From contig NZ_JAJUXG010000021.1 of the NCBI RefSeq assembly GCF_021390535.1, positions 43,941 through 107,940 on the forward strand: a stretch of 64,000 nt of DNA, given 5' to 3'. The position numbers were made by a program, and so were the translations under genes. Below the pieces are notes generated by a model. It worked only from the letters and a program-made list of their open reading frames with translations, did no database searches and was not told the DNA's origin. The stretch is from Dyadobacter sp. CY312. Its GTDB lineage: Bacteria; Bacteroidota; Bacteroidia; Cytophagales; Spirosomataceae. Shown here piece by piece: positions 27,637-36,845 of the stretch. Numbering within the stretch: position 1 is the first letter of the stretch; each line of letters opens with the position of its first letter.

Positions 27637-27676
27637 GGGGTATGCTGATCGTTGTGATTGGCATACCCCATTTTAT
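27637..27676. terminator. Bidirectional terminator between susD and patatin genes
   Basis: GGGGTATGC pairs with GCATACCCC around a 15-nt loop, followed by ATTTTATTG on the plus strand. It lies between two convergent genes ending at 27620 and 27679. Confidence 0.85.
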
Positions 27677-27678
27677 TG

Positions 27679-28461
27679 TTAAATACTTTTTTGAATCTTA
27701 TTAAAAGTTGATTTTTCGTATTTTTCTGCAAGAAATTCCTTCGTATACCTATACCCAATATCAAACAGTACCTTAGTTTTTCTAAAATCAAAAGTATTAT
27801 ATGTGCCAAGCTCCGGGGCTTCGATAAGCATATCGCAACGGTCGAGGCTGGCTTTTGCTTTGCCGCGCATGGCAAGTCTGAAACTCCTGTAAGTGATGTT
27901 GTGGATGTGGGAAACCGGTTTTGTGAAGTTGATCGGGTTGCAGTGAATGCCAATTAAATAGTCAACCTCTTTTTCTATCGCAGCAACAGGGAGGTTATTA
28001 AAAATGGCTCCATCTACAAGTTCTCTTCCCTGAAATCGAATGGGTTTGAAAATTCCCGGCAAACAGCAAGAAGCCAAAACTGGTCTTGCCAGTTCGCCAC
28101 TTCGGAAACATACTTCTTCGCCTGCATGAATATCCGTTGTAGTTACAGTGAGGGGCGTTTTTAATGCTTCAAAAGTATTTTCGGGAATGTATTTGATCAG
28201 GATTTTTTCGGCATTTTCGATATTCAGCATCCCACCGGTACTAAACCCAAACCGAAGGAAACGGTAAAATTTTGTTTCAATAAAAATGTCAAGAATCTCG
28301 TCGGGAGAATAACCATACGCAAGCAAAGCACCAATAAATGCACCTGCACTCGTTCCACTGATCACGTCAAATTTGTAACCGGCCTCAATCAATGCTTTAA
28401 CAGTACCAATATGTGAGGCCCCACGTGCTCCGCCTCCTGAAAGTACAAGTCCTGTTTTCAT
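27679..28461 (-). CDS. Patatin-like phospholipase
   Basis: 260 residues of the bacterial patatin/RssA-like group. Visible motifs are the oxyanion loop LSGGGARGASHIG, the nucleophile elbow GTSAGAFIGAL, and the dyad Asp in VDGAIFNNLP. These Ser-Asp enzymes hydrolyse acyl lipids; the substrate here is unknown. No signal peptide, so cytoplasmic or membrane-associated. The frame can be read seven codons further from 28479, but that part is inside the CACGGAG repeat, and the ATG at 28461 giving MKTGLVLSGGGARG is the expected family start. It may be co-transcribed with the upstream metallo-beta-lactamase gene. Confidence 0.93.
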   Translation of the reverse strand: MKTGLVLSGGGARGASHIGTVKALIEAGYKFDVISGTSAGAFIGALLAYGYSPDEILDIFIETKFYRFLRFGFSTGGMLNIENAEKILIKYIPENTFEALKTPLTVTTTDIHAGEEVCFRSGELARPVLASCCLPGIFKPIRFQGRELVDGAIFNNLPVAAIEKEVDYLIGIHCNPINFTKPVSHIHNITYRSFRLAMRGKAKASLDRCDMLIEAPELGTYNTFDFRKTKVLFDIGYRYTKEFLAEKYEKSTFNKIQKSI

Positions 28462-28475
28462 AAGTCTCTGTTTAA

Positions 28476-28550
28476 ACACGGAGATACGCTGAGTTTTTGC
28501 TCTATCTCCGTGAACCTCCGTTTTTTACTCCGTGCACCTCCGTGGTATGT
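28476..28550. repeat. CACGGAG-type inverted repeat
   Basis: Between the patatin and MBL genes lie several words of the form CACGGAG or CTCCGTG: AACACGGAGATACGC, TATCTCCGTGAACCTCCG and ACTCCGTGCACCTCCGTGG. This is a divergent relative of the CACAGAG/CTCTGTG units at 31.8-32.1 kb. Confidence 0.6.
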
Positions 28551-28554
28551 AATT

Positions 28555-29397
28555 TTACAAGAAATTAAGCAAATCACCTCGCTCTCTGATTTTGATTCCC
28601 TTTTCCGTTTGTTCCACCACGGCTGCCTCGTACAACGGGTCATGTTCGAATAGTAGTATACATTTTTCGTCAACCGCCATTTGTAAAACCTGCTCCTTTT
28701 CCTGCATGGTAAGCAGCGGGCGCACGTCGTAACTCATAATCCACGGAAGCGGAATGTGAAAAGACGAAGGCAGAAGATCGGCAACGTATAATATTTTCTG
28801 ATCCTGATAACGAATTACAGGCAGCATCATTTGCTCGGTATGTCCGTCAACATGAATGAAATCTATATTGGAGAAAGGAGAATTGCCTTTTTCGATATAT
28901 TTCAGCTGTCCGGATTCTTGTATTGGCAAAATATTTTCCTTCAAAAACGAAGCTTTCTCGCGTGGATTGGGATTCACAGCCCATTGCCAGTGGCTGTTAT
29001 TGGACCAGTAATTGGCATTTGGAAAAACAGGAACCAACCCCGATCTGTTCTGATTATACTTCACAGCTCCACCCACATGATCGAAATGCAAGTGGGTCAG
29101 GATAACATCAGTTATATCTTCGGGTTCGAAGCCTTTTTTGCGGATAGATGACAGCAACGTTGCATCCCCATGCAGGTCGTAAAAACCAAAGAATTTCTCA
29201 TCCTGTTTGTCGCCAAGTCCTGTATCGATGAGTATTAGTTTATCGCCGTCTTCAATAAGCAGGCAGCGCATGGCCCAGCTGCACAGGTTTTTTTCATCCG
29301 CCGGGTTGTGTTTGTTCCACAAGGTTTTGGGTACCACGCCGAACATGGCGCCACCGTCAAGTTTGAAAAAGCCGGTGTCGATGATATGTATGTTCAT
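28555..29397 (-). CDS. Metallo-beta-lactamase-fold hydrolase
   Basis: 280 residues. The zinc motif THLHFDHVGG (HxHxDH) is intact, preceded by LILIDTGLGD and followed by HVDGHTEQMMLPVI and YVADLLPSS. This matches the MBL subgroup that includes N-acyl-homoserine lactonases and similar cytoplasmic hydrolases. Quorum quenching is possible but not shown. No signal peptide. It shares strand with the patatin gene 93 bp downstream, with a repeat between them. Confidence 0.9.
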   Translation of the reverse strand: MNIHIIDTGFFKLDGGAMFGVVPKTLWNKHNPADEKNLCSWAMRCLLIEDGDKLILIDTGLGDKQDEKFFGFYDLHGDATLLSSIRKKGFEPEDITDVILTHLHFDHVGGAVKYNQNRSGLVPVFPNANYWSNNSHWQWAVNPNPREKASFLKENILPIQESGQLKYIEKGNSPFSNIDFIHVDGHTEQMMLPVIRYQDQKILYVADLLPSSFHIPLPWIMSYDVRPLLTMQEKEQVLQMAVDEKCILLFEHDPLYEAAVVEQTEKGIKIRERGDLLNFL

Positions 29398-29505
29398 AAG
29401 GGAAATATCAAATAAAATCGTCTTACTTTTATGCGTTTACAAGCTTAAACATATCATTAATTTTTCAGTTTCCGTCTTTTTTTGCAGGTAGCACCTGTTC
29501 CTTTT

Positions 29506-31827
29506 ATGCATATTTCCGGTTCATCCAAGTTACTCTTTTGCTTTTTAGTGTGTACAGCTCTGGCCACTCCTCCATACAGTTTTGCACAAAAAACGCCTGC
29601 TGACTACGTTGAAACAAGGATAGGAACGGCACCATCCACCACAGAAAGTGCGCGGTTGCACAGTGAGGCGGGAAGTGAACTGAAAGGACAGACGATGCCT
29701 GCCGTGGGAACACCACATGGGATGACGCAATGGACACCACAAACTCGTGCTACCGAAACAAAATGCATTGCACCCTATTACTTTAATGATACCAAATTCC
29801 AGGGTTTCAGAGGGACACACTGGCTCAATGGCTCTTGTGTGCAGGATTACGGAACACTCACTGTAATGCCCATGTCGGGAGAGCTTAAAGTGAATCCGGA
29901 ACTTCGGGCTTCTGCTTTTTTGCATGAAAAAGAAAAAACGTCACCCGATTATTATGGAGTATTTCTGGAAGATTATAAGATCAATGCGGAGGTAACAGCT
30001 ACGCCACGGGCAGCCATGATGCGTTTCCGGTTTGAAGGCGGTGACGAAAATTTTATAGTCATTGAACCCAACAGCGACGAAGGGGAAGGTTTTGTGGAGG
30101 TTTTTCCTGAAAGAGGCGAGGTTGTTGGTTACAATCCCGTGCATCGTATTTATCAGGGATCAGGTGAGCATGCAGGGTTTAGCGGATATTTTGTCTTAAA
30201 ATTTGATAAAAAAATTACGCAGTTCGGGGTCTGGAAAGGCGATACAATACTACCTGGTGGCCGGGATCTGACTGGCAAAGGGCAACGTGAGAAACTAGGA
30301 GCGTACGTTGGTTTTGGTGTGGCTGGTCAAATTATAAATGTAAGTATTGGAACCTCATTCACCAGTCTGGAAGGAGCAAGGCTGAATCTGGAAAAGGAAC
30401 TGACAGGTAAAACTTTTGAGAGTATTCAAAAAAACACAAAAAAACTTTGGAATGAGGCTTTGGGTAAAGTACAGGTAAAGGGTGATGAAAAAGACAAGAT
30501 TTTGTTTTACAGCGCCTTATATCGTACCAAGCTTTCGCCACGCCTGTTCTCCGATTCGGACGGGAAATATCCCTCTTTCGCAGGAGGAACACCACTGGAG
30601 AAAGCAGATGGGTTTGACTACTATTGCGATTACAGCATGTGGGATACGTTCCGGGCGGCTATGCCGTTGCATCATTTGCTGGAACCACGCCAGTCGGGTG
30701 ATATGATGCAATCGCTGGTAAAAAAGGCAGAACAAGGTGGTTGGATGCCTATTTTTCCTTGTTGGAACCAATACACAGCTGCCATGGTCGGTGATCATTC
30801 GGCTTCGGTAATAGCAGACGCTTATGCTAAAAATATCCGGAATTTTGATCTGAATTCGGCTTACACCTATTTGCGAAAAAACGCTTTTGAAGCCAATACC
30901 AATCCCAAAAGTTACCGGGAAGGAAAAGGCAGACGGGGCATGGAATCATATCTTAAATACGGATACATTCCTTTGGAAGACAGTGTATGGCAGGCTTTTC
31001 ACAAAAGAGAACAGGTTAGTCGCACACTCGAATATGCCTATGACGACTTCGCTTTGTCGGTGTTGGCCAAGGGTTTAGGTCATAAGGAAGATGCGGAAAT
31101 CCTGCAAAAACATGCTTTGAATTATAAAAATGTAATAGATCCAGCAACTGGTTATGCGCGTGGCAGATATGCGGATGGCAGCTGGATAAAATCTTTTGAT
31201 CCATTCGTAAAACGTTCGCCGTTTATTACGGAAGGTTCGCCGGCTCAGTACACCTGGTTTGTGCCTCAGGACATTGCCGGACTGTCCAAGATAATGGGTG
31301 GATACCAACCATTTACCAACAAGCTGGATACGCTTTTTGAACAAGGACACTACTGGCATGGCAACGAACCAAATCACCAGATCGCCTATTTGTATGCGTA
31401 TGCAGGCCAACCGTGGAAAACACAGAAATGGGTTCGCAAAATCATCAGTGAAGAATATGATATCGGAATGGGTGGACTGAGTGGTAATGAAGATGGGGGA
31501 CAAATGTCGGCCTGGCTGGCATTCAGTATGATTGGGATGTATCCTGTCGCTCCCGGTACGCCTGAATATGTATTGGGAAGCCCTGTTTTTCCTGAGGTTG
31601 TGTTGAATACAGGCAAGGGTAAAAAGTTTGTAATTGAGGCAAAAAATGTTTCGGAACAGGTGCTTTATATCCAGTCGGCTACGCTGAATGGAAAACCTTT
31701 TGCCAGAACCTATTTAACCCATGATGAGCTTGTAAATGGAGGACGTCTTGTTTTGCAAATGGGAAGTGAGCCAAATACGAAATGGGGTGCCGATGTAAAG
31801 AACGCGCCGTTTTCGATGTCTCGATAG
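29506..31827 (+). CDS. GH92 family alpha-mannosidase
   Basis: 773 residues with an N-terminal signal (LLFCFLVCTALATPPYSFA then QKTPADYVETRIGT). GH92 enzymes are calcium-dependent exo-alpha-mannosidases that trim N-glycans and yeast mannan. Family blocks include the N-terminal VGTPHGMTQWTPQT and GFRGTHWLN, the central YYCDYSMWDTFRAAMPL, GNEPNHQIAYLYAYAGQPW, and GLSGNEDGGQMSAWLAFSMI with the acidic catalytic region. The frame extends to a TTG at 29482, but ATG 29506 starts the signal peptide. With SusC/SusD nearby it may serve host or fungal glycan use, though two minus-strand genes lie between. A tandem repeat follows the stop. Confidence 0.94.
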   Translation: MHISGSSKLLFCFLVCTALATPPYSFAQKTPADYVETRIGTAPSTTESARLHSEAGSELKGQTMPAVGTPHGMTQWTPQTRATETKCIAPYYFNDTKFQGFRGTHWLNGSCVQDYGTLTVMPMSGELKVNPELRASAFLHEKEKTSPDYYGVFLEDYKINAEVTATPRAAMMRFRFEGGDENFIVIEPNSDEGEGFVEVFPERGEVVGYNPVHRIYQGSGEHAGFSGYFVLKFDKKITQFGVWKGDTILPGGRDLTGKGQREKLGAYVGFGVAGQIINVSIGTSFTSLEGARLNLEKELTGKTFESIQKNTKKLWNEALGKVQVKGDEKDKILFYSALYRTKLSPRLFSDSDGKYPSFAGGTPLEKADGFDYYCDYSMWDTFRAAMPLHHLLEPRQSGDMMQSLVKKAEQGGWMPIFPCWNQYTAAMVGDHSASVIADAYAKNIRNFDLNSAYTYLRKNAFEANTNPKSYREGKGRRGMESYLKYGYIPLEDSVWQAFHKREQVSRTLEYAYDDFALSVLAKGLGHKEDAEILQKHALNYKNVIDPATGYARGRYADGSWIKSFDPFVKRSPFITEGSPAQYTWFVPQDIAGLSKIMGGYQPFTNKLDTLFEQGHYWHGNEPNHQIAYLYAYAGQPWKTQKWVRKIISEEYDIGMGGLSGNEDGGQMSAWLAFSMIGMYPVAPGTPEYVLGSPVFPEVVLNTGKGKKFVIEAKNVSEQVLYIQSATLNGKPFARTYLTHDELVNGGRLVLQMGSEPNTKWGADVKNAPFSMSR

Positions 31828-31831
31828 TATG

Positions 31832-32147
31832 TTGTTACACAGAGAGCCACTGAGTTAAGAAGAGGTTCACAGAGAATATTAAAACTCTGTGAATATTCTT
31901 AGTTCGGAAGAACAACAGTTAATATTAAATAATCTCTGTGGCTCTCTTTTAGCCTTTGTGTAATTTATCATAGAAAAACTCAACGCTTAGAATCCCAATA
32001 GTTCATTGTTACACAGAGAGCCACGGAGTTAAACAGAGGTTCACAGAGAATATTTAAAAATGCAGTGAAGCTTTCTTTTTCAGTGTTAAAAAACCAAAAT
32101 GATCTCTGTGGCTCTCTTTTAGTCTCTGTGAATCTCTGTGTAATTTG
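31832..32147. repeat. Two tandem 174-bp-spaced CACAGAG inverted-repeat units
   Basis: Unit one (31832-31968) and unit two (32006-32147) each begin TTGTTACACAGAGAGCCAC.GAGTTAA, continue GAGGTTCACAGAGAATATT and close with ATCTCTGTGGCTCTCTTTTAG...TGTGTAATTT. The ends of each unit are inverted complements, so each can fold into a long hairpin. They occupy the whole gap between the GH92 and S9 genes. No gene is seen. Confidence 0.85.
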
Positions 32148-32282
32148 ACACAAACAATTTCAGCACAACTCCAATTAGAAATCCCCCTGGAATTTAATTT
32201 TTTTGAATACTCCCCCCGATCGCATAATTTCACATATTATAATGTTTCCGGTTCGCCGGAATTAACTATCATCAATAATTGT

Positions 32283-34193
32283 ATGAAAAAAATGTGGTAT
32301 TGGGCCGGGCTGGCTTTGTTTTCGCTGGTTGCCGAGGCACAAACAAACCTTTCTCCTGAGCAGCTTTGGAAACTTGGACGTGTTTCGGCATCAGGTATTT
32401 CCAAAGACAAAAAATATGTGATCTATTCCGTAGGTACGCCGGATCTTGAAACAAACAAAACCAACAGGAAAACCTATCGTATACCGGTGACGGGGGGTAC
32501 TCCGGAAGAAATTAAGGATGCAGGTGAATATCTCGTAAACTCAAAAATTTCTCCTGACGGTAAACACATCATCAGCAGCGAGGCGGTGAGAGAAATGGAT
32601 ATAACCGGTGCCGATAAATACAAGGATCTTCCTAAGTCGGACGCTTATGTGTTTACTTCACTCAACTACCGGCATTGGGATACCTGGGAGGACGGCAAGT
32701 TTGACCACGTATTTGTTGCGCCGTATGCCAATGGAAAGGCGGGAACGGCAAAGGACATTATGGCGGGAGAGAAATTCGATTGTCCACAAAAGCCATTTGG
32801 CGGCGATGAAGATTACATCTGGAATCCTGATGGCAAGCGAGTTTTATACGTAACCAAGAAAAAATTCGGAACCGATTATGCAGTGAGCACCAATACGGAT
32901 CTGTTTGAATACGATATAGAAAAAGGCACCACTGTAAACCTGACTAAGGAAAACAAGGGATACGATGTAGCGCCTGCGTATAATGAGAAAGGGCAACTTG
33001 CCTGGCTACAAATGAAAAGAGACGGATATGAGGCCGACAAGCAGGATATTATCGTGAGTGACGGAAAGGTGAAAATGAACCTGACGCAGCAGCGTGACGA
33101 TGTTCATGTGGACGGTTTTGTATGGGGCGAAGATGGCCGTACAATCTTTTTCTGGGCTGCTACGGACGGTACTGTTCAGTTGTTTAAAGTAAATTATCCG
33201 GGACTGACGAGAATGGCTGCTGTCATCACGCAGATCACCAAAGGAGATTTTGACATCAATGGCGTGCATGGTCAGGTTGGCAACCAACTTGTTGTTTCCC
33301 GCAGCGACATGAACCGCGCAAGCGAGCTTTATACTGTTGACATAGAATCGGGTGACATGAAACAGCTGACTCATGTAAACGATGAAGTTTTCAGTGGATT
33401 GGGCAAGTGTAAAACGGAAAGAAAATGGGTGACTACTACGGATGGAAAGAAAATGTTGGTTTGGGTAATTTATCCTCCCGGCTTCGATCCTGCTAAAAAA
33501 TACCCTACTTTATTGTATTGCCAGGGAGGACCTCAGTCGGCTCTGACACAGTTTTATTCGTATCGCTGGAATTTCCAGCTAATGGCTTCTCAGGGATACA
33601 TTGTGGTTGCGCCAAATCGTCGCGGTATGCCGGGGCATGGTACCAAGTGGAACGAGCAGGTGAGTAAAGATTGGGGTGGACAGGTTATAAAAGATTATCT
33701 GAGTGCAATTGATGCTGAGGCGAAACAGCCTTATGTAGACAAATCCCGACTGGGTTGTGTAGGCGCAAGTTTTGGCGGATTCTCGGTATTTGCATTACAA
33801 GCGCAGCACAATGGTCGTTTCAAAACGTTTATCTCGCATGATGGCGTCTTCGACTTCCGTAGCATGTACGGCACCACGGACGAAATGTTTTTTGAAAACT
33901 GGGAAAAAGGCGGAAACTACTGGGATAAGAAAAATGCGGTTGCACAGCGTTCTTTCAGCCAGTCGCCAAGCAATTTTGTGGATCAGTGGAAAACGCCAAT
34001 TTTTATCATTCAGGGAGGAAAAGATTACCGCGTTCCGATTGAACAGGGATTACAGGCATTTCAGGCTGCTCAGTTGAAGGGAATTAAGAGCAAATTGCTA
34101 TACCTACCGGAAGAAAATCACTGGGTGCTTAGTGCTCAGAATGCCATTGTGTGGCAGCGTGAGTTTTTTAGCTGGTTGAAAGAAACTTTGTAA
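32283..34193 (+). CDS. S9 family peptidase (prolyl oligopeptidase/acylaminoacyl-peptidase type), exported
   Basis: 636 residues. Signal peptide MWYWAGLALFSLVAEA, then an N-terminal WD40-like beta-propeller (repeated SPDGKHI, WNPDGKRVLYV and WGEDGRTIFFW strands), then the alpha/beta-hydrolase catalytic domain from about residue 390. The triad is visible: Ser in GASFGGFSVF, Asp in QGGKDYRVP, His in EENHWV. It cleaves short peptides, probably in the periplasm. A longer frame from 32145 would include repeat sequence and a hydrophilic 46-residue extension, so ATG 32283 before the signal peptide is preferred. It has its own terminator. Confidence 0.94.
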   Translation: MKKMWYWAGLALFSLVAEAQTNLSPEQLWKLGRVSASGISKDKKYVIYSVGTPDLETNKTNRKTYRIPVTGGTPEEIKDAGEYLVNSKISPDGKHIISSEAVREMDITGADKYKDLPKSDAYVFTSLNYRHWDTWEDGKFDHVFVAPYANGKAGTAKDIMAGEKFDCPQKPFGGDEDYIWNPDGKRVLYVTKKKFGTDYAVSTNTDLFEYDIEKGTTVNLTKENKGYDVAPAYNEKGQLAWLQMKRDGYEADKQDIIVSDGKVKMNLTQQRDDVHVDGFVWGEDGRTIFFWAATDGTVQLFKVNYPGLTRMAAVITQITKGDFDINGVHGQVGNQLVVSRSDMNRASELYTVDIESGDMKQLTHVNDEVFSGLGKCKTERKWVTTTDGKKMLVWVIYPPGFDPAKKYPTLLYCQGGPQSALTQFYSYRWNFQLMASQGYIVVAPNRRGMPGHGTKWNEQVSKDWGGQVIKDYLSAIDAEAKQPYVDKSRLGCVGASFGGFSVFALQAQHNGRFKTFISHDGVFDFRSMYGTTDEMFFENWEKGGNYWDKKNAVAQRSFSQSPSNFVDQWKTPIFIIQGGKDYRVPIEQGLQAFQAAQLKGIKSKLLYLPEENHWVLSAQNAIVWQREFFSWLKETL

Positions 34194-34226
34194 ACGATTG
34201 GTTTAGCGTTTTTCGAAAATGAAATT

Positions 34227-34266
34227 GGGTGGTCAGTGTTAGTTCGCGGTCCACCCTTTTTTTTCT
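34227..34266 (+). terminator. Intrinsic terminator of the S9 peptidase gene
   Basis: GGGTGG (34227) pairs with CCACCC (34251), followed by a run of nine or more T, 34 bp after the stop. Confidence 0.8.
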
Positions 34267-34291
34267 ATTTCAACCTTTTTCCTGATCGGCT

Positions 34292-35239
34292 TTACAAACC
34301 TTCAACATAAACCACAAGGCTGGTCAGATCCTGATTGATGGACCTGATCGTGGATTGGAGTTGGTTGATCATGGATGAACGTGTATGAAAATCATCTGCA
34401 TGATAAATGCCTCCGTTTCCAAAGATCAAACTTTGTTTATCTCCTTCTGCTTCACCATCAAATTCAAACTCAACCCATCTGTTTTTGATACTTTGAGATA
34501 ACGTTTTGTCGCCTTTGTTGCTGAATTGTTTTTCATGAAGCATCTTCCACACAAAACCCGGATAGTCCGTATTGATTTCTGTTTCAGTCCATATTGATCT
34601 CAGCAGATTTCGTTCATGATTGAATTCCAGTTTATGGCCTTTGGGATTGATTGTAACAGCTCCCAAGCCTGCACTAATCAAACCACCACTTACACCGATC
34701 GCCGTTTGCGCACCTTCGCCGGAGACCACCACGGTAGCCACAGTGGTTAGCGCGGCAACGATAACCGAAGCAACGGTGTAATTCCGGTTTCGTTTATCAT
34801 CCAGATTGTCCAGATAAGCTCCTGCCATATCTGCACGTTCTCCTTCGCAGTCGAGTTCTGCTGCGATGGCCTGCAATTCTATCTGTGCGATCCGTATTCG
34901 CCCGTTTATTTTTTGTAACAAACGCAGTCTTTCAAGTGAAAGTGAATCGGTATTATTTTTTGACAATTTACGCACCTGCTCACTGATACCCAGGATTTTG
35001 CATAGCAGCTGGTCATGTGGATTTATTTTTGTATTTGATAAATCAACCGACTTGTCATCTTTCCAAAAATCCAGTGAAAGTTGGTAAGGAACATTGGGTG
35101 TACAATAGCTGTTTTTTAGTCCAATCAGCTTGGAATTAGATATTTTCCTGGCCGGGCTACAAGATGCAAACCAAACAAGAAAAAGCAGATACGGGAGCTT
35201 TCGACTGTGTTTGACTAGATGGTAAAATGAAAATTTCAT
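34292..35239 (-). CDS. Lipoprotein of unknown function with glycine-rich membrane-like segment
   Basis: 315 residues. The signal LPYLLFLVWFASCSPARK has a lipobox with Cys near residue 27. The middle (about 80-150) is charged and helical (EQVRKLSKNN, LERLRLLQKINGRIRIAQIE), suggesting a coiled coil. It is followed by a hydrophobic, glycine-rich stretch (VASVIVAALTTVATVVVSGE and IGVSGGLISAGLGAV, about 155-195) that could insert in a membrane. I do not recognise a named family. It stands alone between the convergent S9 gene and the M24 peptidase. Confidence 0.75.
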   Translation of the reverse strand: MKFSFYHLVKHSRKLPYLLFLVWFASCSPARKISNSKLIGLKNSYCTPNVPYQLSLDFWKDDKSVDLSNTKINPHDQLLCKILGISEQVRKLSKNNTDSLSLERLRLLQKINGRIRIAQIELQAIAAELDCEGERADMAGAYLDNLDDKRNRNYTVASVIVAALTTVATVVVSGEGAQTAIGVSGGLISAGLGAVTINPKGHKLEFNHERNLLRSIWTETEINTDYPGFVWKMLHEKQFSNKGDKTLSQSIKNRWVEFEFDGEAEGDKQSLIFGNGGIYHADDFHTRSSMINQLQSTIRSINQDLTSLVVYVEGL

Positions 35240-35306
35240 GTGTGTTGTTGATCAGAATGTGTAATGAAGGTAACAATTATTCACTAATCTGATGACTTCT
35301 TAGAGC

Positions 35307-36662
35307 CTAATCAACGTGTGGTAGCACTCTTGGAATGGCAAAAATTTCCTTCTGGCGTCCGTCTATAAACCGGAATCCGGCTTTGTCATAATAACCATCT
35401 TCTTCCAGCATAATCCGGATAGTTTTGTTCCATTCTTCTATTTTAACAGACACATTGAGCTCAATGGAATAGGCCGTATTTTCATACAACGGATAATCTC
35501 CTGTTCCTTTCACCGCTTTCTGATTGTCCCACATACCAATTGCCGGTCCGGCGGCGTGTCCATGAGAACCAATCGGGTGAGAATAAATGGAACCTGTTAT
35601 GCCTTCGCTGTCGGCTTGTTTCAGAGCTTCCGTTAGCATTTCGTTTCCTGTTTTGCCAGATTTGAAACGTTCTACCAAAATATCCTGTAAACGATTGCCT
35701 TGTTTGAGGGCTTTTTTTAAACTTTCAGGAACATCCTTTTCCCCGGGTTTCAGAATGTAAGCATGTTGCTGCTGGTCTGTATTTAGTCGGAGATAGGTTA
35801 TGCCAAAATCCACATGAATAAGATCTCCCGGCATGATCGGTTGTGATCCGGGTCTTTTGGCAAAAGTTCTCAAATGATCAAAATTTTTGTCATCGGCTCG
35901 TTGTATATCTACTGTTGGATGAAACCAGGTATTCAACCCGAGGTCAGTTACACGCTGGCGCAGATACCATACCACATCGTCAGTAGTGGTTATACCCGGC
36001 TGGATCACTTTTTCTGAAAATGCTTCCTGAATAATTTCATGAGAAATACGGCATATCATCGGATAAAGAACCATTTCCTTTTCGGTGCGGGTTTCCAGCC
36101 ACCCAATAGAAAGGCGCTCCGCTGACACAACTTTGGACTTAAATTCCTTGGGTAGTTTTGCGATAAATTCCTCGTGTTCGGTGTAGGTCAGCCCGTCTGC
36201 GTGTGCAAAAGTGGGAGAGAAGTTCAGCCCGATTTTCTTCGGGTTTTTCGCTTTGATTACCTTCATCAATGCATCCCATTGATCCGGATTGGAACTGATG
36301 TCCCACTCTCCGGTAAGCAACGTTCCCACATCGTACCGCGCAATGGCAAGTTTGTCAAGTGGCTTTCCATCTCCCGGATCAAAAAATACCATAATGGTTC
36401 GTCTTCTTGCCGACAGCCAAACACTCGGAAGCATTGTTTTCATCACCGGATCTTCGTTGTATTCTCTGGAAATAATCACCCACATATCAATTCCTTCACG
36501 GCGCATCAGTTTTGGCAGGAGGTTCTCGAAGCGGTCTTCCAGAATATTGTCTATCACTGCGGCACGTTCTCTTTCCGGCAGAATCACCGGAAAGGTTTGG
36601 GCAGAGACGGAAAGTGTGGTTGTTAATGTAAGAAATAGCAGGTAAAATAGGCTTTTGCACAT
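35307..36662 (-). CDS. Exported M24 family metallopeptidase (Xaa-Pro aminopeptidase-like)
   Basis: 451 residues. Signal peptide LFYLLFLTLTTTLSVSAQ, a creatinase N-terminal-like domain (about 30-170), then a pita-bread M24 catalytic domain. Metal ligands can be traced in HVDFGITYLRLNTDQQ (two Asp), PIGSHGHAAG (His), YSIELNV (Glu) and IMLEEDGYY (Glu). Such enzymes remove N-terminal residues next to proline, and the leader places this one in the periplasm. The longest frame begins at a TTG (36692); the ATG at 36662 gives a clean signal peptide. It is part of a run of exported hydrolases. Confidence 0.92.
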   Translation of the reverse strand: MCKSLFYLLFLTLTTTLSVSAQTFPVILPERERAAVIDNILEDRFENLLPKLMRREGIDMWVIISREYNEDPVMKTMLPSVWLSARRRTIMVFFDPGDGKPLDKLAIARYDVGTLLTGEWDISSNPDQWDALMKVIKAKNPKKIGLNFSPTFAHADGLTYTEHEEFIAKLPKEFKSKVVSAERLSIGWLETRTEKEMVLYPMICRISHEIIQEAFSEKVIQPGITTTDDVVWYLRQRVTDLGLNTWFHPTVDIQRADDKNFDHLRTFAKRPGSQPIMPGDLIHVDFGITYLRLNTDQQQHAYILKPGEKDVPESLKKALKQGNRLQDILVERFKSGKTGNEMLTEALKQADSEGITGSIYSHPIGSHGHAAGPAIGMWDNQKAVKGTGDYPLYENTAYSIELNVSVKIEEWNKTIRIMLEEDGYYDKAGFRFIDGRQKEIFAIPRVLPHVD

Positions 36663-36785
36663 AACAGGAGTAGTTATCTTTAACTTCTTCAAGATAAGGA
36701 AAATATCATTTTATGCCAGCGGAGAAATTGGAATTGAGCAATATTGGTATCGAATCAAATAATTTAAATGAATTTGAAACCAAAC

Positions 36786-36826
36786 AAAAAACGACCGCAC
36801 TGAAAACCAGCGCGGTCGTTTTTTTA
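36786..36826 (-). terminator. Terminator of the esterase gene
   Basis: ACGACCGC pairs with GCGGTCGT around a 13-nt loop with A/T runs on both sides, 20 bp from the esterase stop at 36846. It may also stop plus-strand transcription. Confidence 0.85.
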
Positions 36827-36845
36827 TACTTGAAAGCAGATTAGC

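Noticed and set aside
31832..32147. Possible CRISPR array
   Set aside because: Only two long imperfect inverted-repeat units, without regular spacers or cas genes.
32145..32282. 46-residue N-terminal extension of the S9 peptidase
   Set aside because: It begins at the edge of the repeat and places a hydrophilic stretch before an obvious signal peptide.
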